Assembly (NCBI GenBank): GCA_030737835.1
Contig: CM060848.1
Location: 5,731,267-5,795,266, forward strand
Origin: Acorus gramineus
Lineage: Eukaryota; Streptophyta; Magnoliopsida; Acorales; Acoraceae
Length of the DNA stretch: 64,000 bases
Direction of reading: 5' to 3'
The notes under the pieces are model-generated. The model had not been told where the DNA came from. It saw nothing but the letters and a program-made list of their open reading frames with translations, and did not search any database. A program made the position numbers and the translations under genes. Positions 57,001 through 64,000 of this stretch are shown piece by piece. Every line of letters starts with the position of its first letter. The stretch's first letter is position 1.

Positions 57001-57224
57001 ATGGCCGTTTGAAGTTACGGTACTCCCAATCGATCAAAATGTCTTCTCTTTTTCTGATTTATCTGATCTCGTCCCTCCATATAATCTGTGGCTATGATGT
57101 TTGCATTACCTTGTCAACTAGAGTTAGCTCAAATCACTTGTGTGGAGGGTTTGCGCCTCTGTCCCACATTGAATGTCAATTGGGTGGTAGGAATTTGACT
57201 CCATATCAGTGATGGCAGGATCCC
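54091..57224. other. AT-rich intergenic DNA, no gene seen
   Basis: Only short frames. I recognise no exon, RNA gene or named element on either strand. Confidence 0.5.
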
Positions 57225-57480
57225 GTGTATTTGCTTTCAGAGATTTGCATATTTGCGCTCATTTTCTTTATTGTCGGCCCTTTTAATTAAATGGAAGGTA
57301 ACTCATGTCTTACGGAAAGGAAATTTTGAACTGTCTCCTATGGAGAGTAAAATTCATGAACCGCCGATATTTCAGGGGGGGGGGGATCTTGCAATGGGAC
57401 ATAGAGGCGAAGGTCGCTCTAAGGAACAACAAATGATATTTCTGTTTTGCTGACCCTTGCTCTTTTTTTTTTTTAATGTT
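57225..57480 (+). mobile_element. LINE RNase H tail, frame-broken
   Basis: AFRDLHI in one frame is followed by LLSALLIKWKVTHVLRKGN in another, corresponding to LRDLR...LLxDWKVSHxxREGN at the end of a LINE RNase H domain. A G run (57376-57385) and a T-rich stretch follow. Very short and degraded. Confidence 0.6.
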
Positions 57481-57914
57481 TTTTTTTTACCTGTACTTTT
57501 CAATTTTTCACATGAATTCAAATTTTATCAAACTAAAAAAAAAAAAAAAGAGGTCCGTACCGGCTGCATTTGTCACTTTTGTTATTGTTGAAAATTAAAC
57601 AACACGTACGAGAAACACGTGGTATATATCTATATTCCAGAGCCAAAACAACCATGAATGATATATACACTGTTTACTTTAATTTTCACAATAACGACAA
57701 ATTTGACCCAGCCAATATCTAATGCTGTCAGAAAAAAACAACCACCGACCTTTTTGCTTTTTTAATAGCTCCACCATTGAGGGATGTTTTTTTTGTCATT
57801 TCGTCAAGGGTGGGTCGTGAGCTGTTTGATTGTTGTGGTGAATGTGTTTGCCAGGTGTTTATTTGATGAAAAATGTAAGACTCAACCATATTAATCGATT
57901 AAAACATAGATCTT

Positions 57915-58140
57915 ATATGTTTTTATTTTTTAAATATAGTAAAATCATCTAATGAGATATATACTTTGATAAAAAGTGCATATCGCACCATTTCGAGTTG
58001 GATGAACCTATTTTTAGTAAGTGTATAAGAATATTTAATGTCATATATACAATATGCATCTAACGAGATATATGTTTCACTAGATTTCTAAATTGGTATA
58101 TAGGACTGTGTGTTGGACTGAGAAAAAAAACTGAATGTAA
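57915..58140. repeat. Dispersed repeat A, copy 2
   Basis: Counterpart of 43040-43255 in the same orientation and again followed by a MITE B copy. Confidence 0.75.
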
Positions 58141-58228
58141 CAACACTCTTATTTGATTATGGGAAAAAGGTGAATGGGCTTGCTGGGTGTTGAATGGGCT
58201 TTGACCTTGCCATTGCTGTTTGAGTGCT

Positions 58229-58467
58229 GATACACACAGCCCATTTTTACAGCCTGTTTTGCAACCCGTACGCTATGATAACGTAATAGATACTTCACTA
58301 TCATAATATATACCGCAGTTTTTTTTCACCATAAAAAAATACATTAATGTATCTCAGTATATACTTCATTTCATATAATAGCATGCATTTTAAAGGGTAA
58401 GTGTATAATTTTATAAAAAAAAAAAGGATAAATTGCAATTGAGGCTGCAATAGAGGTTACGTGTATC
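58229..58467. mobile_element. MITE family B, copy 3 (239 bp)
   Basis: Begins GATACACACAGCCCATTTTT then ACAGCCTGTTTTGCA; ends, on the opposite strand, GATACACGTAACCTCTATTG then CAGCCT. The interior ACATTAATGTATCTCAGTAT is shared with copy 1. Confidence 0.8.
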
Positions 58468-59210
58468 ATTTTCCTTGCTGTTTTGGTTATTGAATGGGCT
58501 GTGAAAAAAAAAATCATGGTAAATTCGTGGTTGTTCGAGTGAAGGTAAAAAATAGTAGTTGTTGAAGGATCCTTTTGATTTTCGTCTTCTTTGTTGGTGT
58601 TCTTTTAGGGCAGGTGAAAAGGAGGTGCTACTGATCGGGTATGATTTATTTATTTATGTATTTTTTTTTTTGGGATGGTTTATTTATCAATAATCCAACA
58701 TTGTATTGTATGGTTTTTGTCACCGTTGAACAAAACTGTAGATACCCAAGTATATAGTTAATCATCGATACACGATACGGAAGAAAGTTGGGTTGATTTT
58801 TTTGACAATCTTGAATAGATTTGAAACGTGATATGGACCTCTTTTATCTGTATTATATATTGGCCTACTCCATTTCCTCTTACAGCATGATATTGAAGTT
58901 GTTCTTTCAAGTTATGGCTTCAATGCAGCAATAGCACTGATGCTATGCTAGGTAACTTTAACCATATTATAGAACCTGTTTCCAACAATATAAATTAGCT
59001 TGTTTCAATCAATGTGTTCCTTCTTACCAGTATTTCACTTAATGCAGCTAATACAATGCAAAATATGGAAACACTTCATGAAAAGTAATCAACATTAGCA
59101 TTTAGTATATGTATCTTGACATATAACTGTATAAGGTCATATCGCCCAGTTTTTCCTTATTATATATTTTAAATTCTTATGGTGGATATAATTGTAAATT
59201 CTTGAGTTAC

Positions 59211-59420
59211 CTCAAGACCACCTCTCTTTGCCATTGTTTTCTTTAGGTCCATTAGAAATAATATCCCACTTGTTATCCAAAGCACTCACATGTGACAGCT
59301 AAAAAAAATAAAAAAAAATATGGACCTCAAGACCACCTCTCTTTGCCATTGTTTTCTTTAGGTCCATTAGAAATAATATCCCACTTGTTATCCAAAGCAC
59401 TCACATGTGACAGCTAAAAA
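59211..59420. repeat. 115-bp tandem duplication
   Basis: CTCAAGACCACCTCTCTTTG through ATCCCACTTGTTATCCAAAG to CATGTGACAGCTAAAAAAA occurs at 59211-59305 and 59326-59420, practically identical, so recent. Confidence 0.9.
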
Positions 59421-59763
59421 AAAAATATGGAAGTTAAGCTAAAAAAAATAATATCCCACTTGTTTTCTTACTGTACAGCTAAAAACAAAATTTGGTTCTT
59501 CATAGTCTATTATTAAGACAAACTAATATTGGACATTACATAATGGAAGTTAAGCTGCTGTTCCCCTACTTTTTCATCTTCTATATCCCTTGAAATCCTA
59601 CAAAACAAAATCAATCACCATAGATTCATTGTGTGAACTCTACATATTTAAACTGTACCGACTGAATATTCTGTGTCACCTTACATTGTTATATGTTGTG
59701 CTGGCAAAATTAATAGGAGCTTCAACAGCAAAGATGGGGAAACCAGCATTATGCAGTGTTAGT

Positions 59764-60305
59764 CACTACAACAAATTGCGGTATTAGCTACGAACTTTTA
59801 TCTGTGAAATAGAGTTTCGTAGCTAAATGAGACTTTTACCGACGAATAAATATTCCGTAGCTAATAGTTTACCCTTTCGCGGCGAAGTTGGTTGTTGTTG
59901 TAGAAAGTATAACCTTTATTTGCCAAATACTTATTTCGTAGTTAAAGATATGACTTTTTAATGCGAAATTGTTTCCCATAGCAACAGATATTACCTTTTG
60001 CTGCGATATTTGCTTTCGTAGCAAAAGGTAAGATTTTTGGCTGCGACAATATTTTTCGTAGCAAACAATATGAATTTTAACTTGCAAAATTGATTTTCAC
60101 AACAAAAGATTTAAGTATTTGCTGCGTAAATACATTTCGCAGCAATAAATATAAGTTGTTGCTGCTGAATACTATTTCGTAGCAAATACTTATAAGTTTT
60201 TATTATTTTGCAATAAAAGATATAGGATTTTGCTGCGAAATGAATTTCGCAGCAAAAATTACGAGTTTTAGCCAAATGAATTTTTGCTGCCACATCATAT
60301 TTTTT
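59764..60305 (+). mobile_element. CACTA (En/Spm) element terminus with subterminal repeats
   Basis: Starts CACTACAACAAATTGCGG, a typical CACTA terminal repeat, then holds ten or so degenerate copies, in both orientations, of TTTCGTAGCAAA / TTTGCTGCGAAA spaced 40-60 bp, ending at TTTTTGCTGCCACATC. Such arrays are transposase-binding subterminal regions. The partner terminus (TTGTAGTG) was not found in the window, so this may be a lone end. Confidence 0.72.
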
Positions 60306-62023
60306 TTTGTTAAGATTTAATTTCTTACAAAATCAGAATGTAAAATTCAACAATGTATCACTATCAAATTAAAATCCTTTTGACTATAAATGTAAATTAT
60401 TTATTATACTGTCATTTTTGAAGGGTCATTTTTTCATATTTTTTTTTCTCTTGTTCAGATATATAAATAGAATATACAGATAAAAAAATTAGTATATTAT
60501 ATTCAATCTAGATATATACTTTATTTTCTATGCTAGTCCTTCATCGAATTAGATGGTTAATTATATTAATTTTGTTTATTATAATTAAATCTTCGTAAGG
60601 ACATTTTGGATCATGCATGTGTTTATTATAATTATGTCTTTTCAACCATTGTAATTGATTGAAGTTTGTTGCTATTAAATTTGAGCATATTCATTTTGAT
60701 ATTATATGCAATTCGCTTGTTCCTGTCTTTAATAAACTTAATATCAAGTTACATTTTCAGTTATCGTTCTCTATCTACTTTGTTCTTGACATTCTATCCA
60801 GCATAAACCTCATTTTTTTGTGGTCTGTGCTTACATGATAACCAATGCACATCACTATTTTGAATAAGATATCATCATAGTCATATATATATTCAATGCA
60901 CCATCCAAACCCCAAAACACCGCATAGTATCTCTACCGTTCAAGCGAATTAAATATTATCTTTTTATATATCAGACATTTATTAAACTAAATAAACTGAT
61001 GTTTAAAATAGATGAAAAATTCATTCAATGTAAAATCAAAATGACAATGATATATACAAAAAATATAATAAAATATTATTTGAGTTTATTTTATTTTATT
61101 TTGTATAGAGACCAACAATCCCAACTATATAACTAGACCCAACATGTACGGCCCCCTTAAGTTTTTTATAATGAAATGTTATTTGAATTCGTTGAGTATA
61201 TACGATGTTTGTATCATTATTTTCAATAAATTCTCTTTTATAATTTATGAGAATATTTGAAATTGTTAGAATTTATCTATATATTCAAAGATATAAATTG
61301 TTTGGATAAACTTTGGTGTGTTAAGATTTGATTTATTAAAGAGAGTTGGCTTATTAATTAAACTGAGATTTAGTTTTTTTTTATTGTTATTATTTGTTTA
61401 CAACAAAACAACATATCATCAATTATAAATTATTTAAGTGCATGACTAAGATTTATGGCCTACCAGCATAGTGAATCCATTTAAATTCATTATATTCTGC
61501 ATGACAAATGAGTTATATTTTATATTTTTTTTACATTAAATCAGATTAATATACTATATTTAAGATTTTTATGAATAAAATAAAATCATATTTATTATAA
61601 AATACAATATATAAATAATAATAAAAAATTTAAAGCCCCACTCAGCCAACTAATATATCCGCCCCTGTACCCATCAAGAAGAGCCCATCGGTGGGTATAA
61701 TAAATTTTAATTTAATTTTTTTGATAAAATGTGTTTTTATTAATTCAATGATATAAAAATAGTGCCACTTTTTTTTATTAGTCACAAATAGTAAATAAAA
61801 TAACAACAGCATATTAACAAAAAAAAACATATATATATTTTTCATTAATATGTATTTAGAAAATAGATTAATATATCTCATCTTATTAATGCTTAATATA
61901 TATGTCTTACACAATGGCTATATATTTGAATTTAGTATAAATAAATGTTTACAAATGTAAATTTTTAAAAAATGATTTTTGAAAGTACAACTTTGATGTT
62001 CAGGGACACTTAGGGTGCGTTTG
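60306..62023. other. AT-rich DNA, nothing recognised
   Basis: Could be the interior of the CACTA element or intergenic sequence. No transposase or other coding frame recognised. Confidence 0.5.
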
Positions 62024-62417
62024 TAACGCAGCGTGAAACGATAGAAAGATTCAACCAGCGTTGAGATCTCATAAGCTCATTGAATCCACAAGGAATTCTT
62101 GAATCCACAAGAAAGAAAACCCCAAAATAGAAGAAATTCGAAATATTATTGATAAAAAACTGTCAACCCTAGATTACAAGTCTGCTATTTATACTAATAA
62201 CATAAAATTAAAAAAATACTAAAAATAGTAAAATTCAAAAACTAATTTTTCTGATTCTATGAGATCCTCAATGATCATAGGAATTGATAGAAATCAATTC
62301 CGATCTGTTATGATTGAGATATCACAAATCTAAAACTTACTAAAAATAGTAAAATCGCTAATTTAAAGGCCTAAATGAATTAATTTTAAAAAATAAGAAT
62401 TGATAGTTGTATAACAA
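62024..62417 (-). repeat. 3' LTR of the gag-only element (inner edge approximate)
   Basis: Outer edge fixed by identity with 63894 onward; the shared part includes GAATCCACAAG repeated twice. The inner edge cannot be set because the other LTR leaves the window after about 107 bp. Confidence 0.65.
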
Positions 62418-62948
62418 CTAATCCAGAAGATCTCCTTGATATATTTCACCATGTAAATTTTCATGCGATTTTGAGATCGTCACCATTGATTTGTAATTTA
62501 TTTGGTGGACCTCTTTTGGTGGTCCCATCTGCATATTCTGTCCTACATCAGACTCCTCTTCTTCAAAAGAACTCGTCCTCGAGTTCTTCTGGTCTTCAAT
62601 TGATGTTTCCTTGTATTTCACCTTTGGTAAGAGAAGAGACGTTTTCTTTACTTCAAATTTATTCTCAATAAAATCGATCATGTAGAAAGTTGAATGCACC
62701 TCAATTTGTAGCCCAAATTTCTTCACCATTGTAGTAGCCGCAAAGTCTTCATCGTTATCATTGTTGATGATGGCATCCAAAACACTTTTGTTGATGGTGC
62801 ATATATCCTGCAACACGAGCTTCTGTAGGGGCTCTTCCATCTTGGGGGTCACCGCTATGGACCGTGGAAACAACTCCTTTTGTTCTCCTCTAATGACATC
62901 TTTAGAATCACTAGAGAGAATAATATCCTGTGCTTCTTTATTGCTCAC
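62418..62948 (-). CDS. Acidic protein of the gag-only element, unrecognised (176 codons)
   Basis: Begins MSNKEAQDIILSSDSKDVIR and is rich in Glu, Asp, Lys and Ser, with EPLQKLVLQDI and SFEEEESDVGQ. No retroviral domain is visible. It lies between gag and the 3' LTR, in the same orientation. It may be a remnant of the polyprotein tail or an extra ORF. I do not assign a function. Confidence 0.45.
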   Translation of the reverse strand: MSNKEAQDIILSSDSKDVIRGEQKELFPRSIAVTPKMEEPLQKLVLQDICTINKSVLDAIINNDNDEDFAATTMVKKFGLQIEVHSTFYMIDFIENKFEVKKTSLLLPKVKYKETSIEDQKNSRTSSFEEEESDVGQNMQMGPPKEVHQINYKSMVTISKSHENLHGEIYQGDLLD

Positions 62949-63371
62949 GTTCTCATCGATTTCTGGTTCAACGATGAAGTTGACCCGCTCTCCTTCTTCT
63001 TCTGCGAACTCGGTGCCATCATATATATCATCAATTTCTGGTTCAGCTAAAACTTCGCTCTCTTGTTGATTTTGATTTGAGCAAAATTATAGTTCATTGG
63101 AATCTTCACACTTCTCTGATGATGGTAGATCATAAGGGTTGGCCCTCGAATTATCCCCATCTTTTGGAGGACTTGCTCTTATCGCCTATTGCGTCTTTGA
63201 TAACTTCAGTCATGATTTCACCCTTACGGTTTGACGACAATTTCGATACAATTGGAGTAAATATCGTTCATAATTTCATGGCAGAAATTGATCCATGAGG
63301 AGCTTTTTCATCCTCCTCCACGTACGAATAAGTGATCTTCCTTGCCGTTGTCGGGTTTTCTGAAATTGGTC

Positions 63372-63863
63372 CTACCAAGCAGCGGCACCACTTTTTAATC
63401 GAAACGCCACTAATTTGACCATCTTCTCCTCTGGAGCCTCCATCATCTCAAAGAATCTCTCGACCTCTGAGATCCAATCAAGGAAGTCTTCGATCTGCAT
63501 ATTACCATTGAAATATGGAATATCCGCCTTCAATCGGTAATCATTGTATTTCATGCGCCGCCTCCCCGGCTGATATTCATGAAGTTCATCACCTTCATCC
63601 TCTGAGTCTTCCTCATCATCAGGTTGATAACGAGTGGGACGTCGAACGATGTTCTGAGCAATAGGTCGGCCTTGGGCAACTCCCTCGGCGCGTCTCCTAT
63701 CACCTTCAGGATGCCTGTTATTTGCGTTGAGATTCAGGCCAGCGATCATCGTGCAAATCTCTCGCATCTGATCGCGCTGTTCCTCGATCACCTTCCGCAC
63801 ATCCTCCAATCCACGACCAGCGTCATTAGATTGGTTGTCTCCCCCTCCATTATTTGCCATCAC
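63372..63863 (-). CDS. Retrotransposon gag, N-terminal part (163 codons)
   Basis: The ATG ([11 protein letters not shown]) lies about 17 bp after the primer-binding site. A helical stretch [18 protein letters not shown] is followed by an acidic, Arg-rich spacer ([15 protein letters not shown]), then [40 protein letters not shown] and [13 protein letters not shown]. This is the start of the Retrotrans_gag domain of plant Ty3-type elements (F.G......F..W...VE..F). The reading frame closes soon after AAAW. The rest of the capsid domain and the zinc knuckle are not found, which fits a large internal deletion. Confidence 0.88.
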   Translation of the reverse strand: MMANNGGGDNQSNDAGRGLEDVRKVIEEQRDQMREICTMIAGLNLNANNRHPEGDRRRAEGVAQGRPIAQNIVRRPTRYQPDDEEDSEDEGDELHEYQPGRRRMKYNDYRLKADIPYFNGNMQIEDFLDWISEVERFFEMMEAPEEKMVKLVAFRLKSGAAAW

Positions 63864-63879
63864 AACAAGGCAAATCCTC

Positions 63880-63891
63880 GCTCTGATACCA
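63880..63891 (-). other. Primer-binding site of the gag-only element
   Basis: On the minus strand it reads TGGTATCAGAGC, the initiator tRNA-Met type, two bases from the LTR end. Confidence 0.88.
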
Positions 63892-63893
63892 CC

Positions 63894-64000
63894 TAACGCA
63901 GCGTGAAACGATAGAAAGATCCAACAAGCGTTGAGATCTCATAAGCTCCTTGAATCCACAAGAAATCCTTAAATCCACAAGGAAGAAAGCCCCAAAATAG
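63894..64000 (-). repeat. 5' LTR of the gag-only element, partial
   Basis: Identical in layout to 62024-62130 with a few substitutions; the remainder is outside the window. Confidence 0.85.

Larger units (their letters stand above)
62024..64000 (-). mobile_element. LTR retroelement with gag but no pol (runs off the right edge)
   Basis: TAACGCAGCGTGAAACGATA then GAAAGATYCAACMAGCG occurs at 62024 and at 63894, the matching ends of two LTRs. The primer-binding site (63880-63891) and gag (63372-63863) follow in minus orientation. Only about 1.5 kb lies between them, and no protease, reverse transcriptase or integrase is visible. The element is therefore internally deleted or a gag-only non-autonomous type. 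The gag resembles Ty3-type plant gags. Confidence 0.82.

Noticed and set aside
1-64000. CRISPR arrays, bacterial operons or tRNA genes
   Set aside because: No regularly spaced repeat-spacer array and no cloverleaf with A and B boxes was seen; the DNA is plant nuclear.

Overview
The window is plant nuclear DNA, almost certainly from a flowering plant. The evidence is a plant terpene synthase with its usual exon sizes and phases, a type I MADS-box gene, a seven-exon MATE transporter with GT-AG introns, Ty1/copia elements primed by initiator tRNA-Met, L1-type LINEs with a DUF4283 ORF1, and Helitron, CACTA, MULE-like and MITE sequences. Most of it is AT-rich and made of nested transposons. I cannot name the species.

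Layout. 1-1160: the start of a Ty1/copia element on the minus strand (LTR, primer-binding site, C-rich leader, first gag codons). It sits in the intron just upstream of a terpene synthase pseudogene (exons 4-7, 1194-2421). 2664-5840: two LINE 3' ends around a second, more damaged terpene synthase 3' end (about 3565-4160). 6235-19115 (minus): three coding exons of an IPI1/TEX10-type pre-rRNA-processing gene. The intron between the 5' two of these exons holds a complete copia element (11163-18821, with 5-bp target-site duplications), and that element is itself interrupted by a Helitron (13683-17160). 20011-20691: the 5' end of another copia element of the same family as the one at 1-1160.

20692-25435 is a roughly 4.7-kb imperfect palindrome. 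Its ~1.06-kb spacer holds an AGL80-like type I MADS-box gene that has one in-frame TGA. The outer right flank carries partial direct duplications of the right arm, one of them split by a 1.3-kb MULE-like element (25753-27080) with 9-bp target duplications. 28345-31502: a long-TIR element, a broken fragment of the purine enzyme PurH/ATIC, and two MITEs, one of which carries a scrap resembling organellar small-subunit rRNA. 32100-36197: a third, decayed copia element on the plus strand. 38890-43000: a decayed L1-type LINE with ORF1, endonuclease and reverse transcriptase.

46808-51023 (minus) is the one intact host gene seen: a 481-codon MATE/DETOXIFICATION transporter in seven exons. The rest is intergenic AT-rich DNA with MITE families, short tandem duplications, a CACTA terminus with a subterminal repeat array (59764-60305), and at the right edge an LTR element that keeps gag but apparently lacks pol (62024-64000, minus).

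There is no operon-like logic. The window is a stratified record of insertions into and next to a few host genes. The most notable structures are the palindrome around the MADS gene, the Helitron-in-copia-in-intron nest, and the variable C-rich leaders of one copia family.
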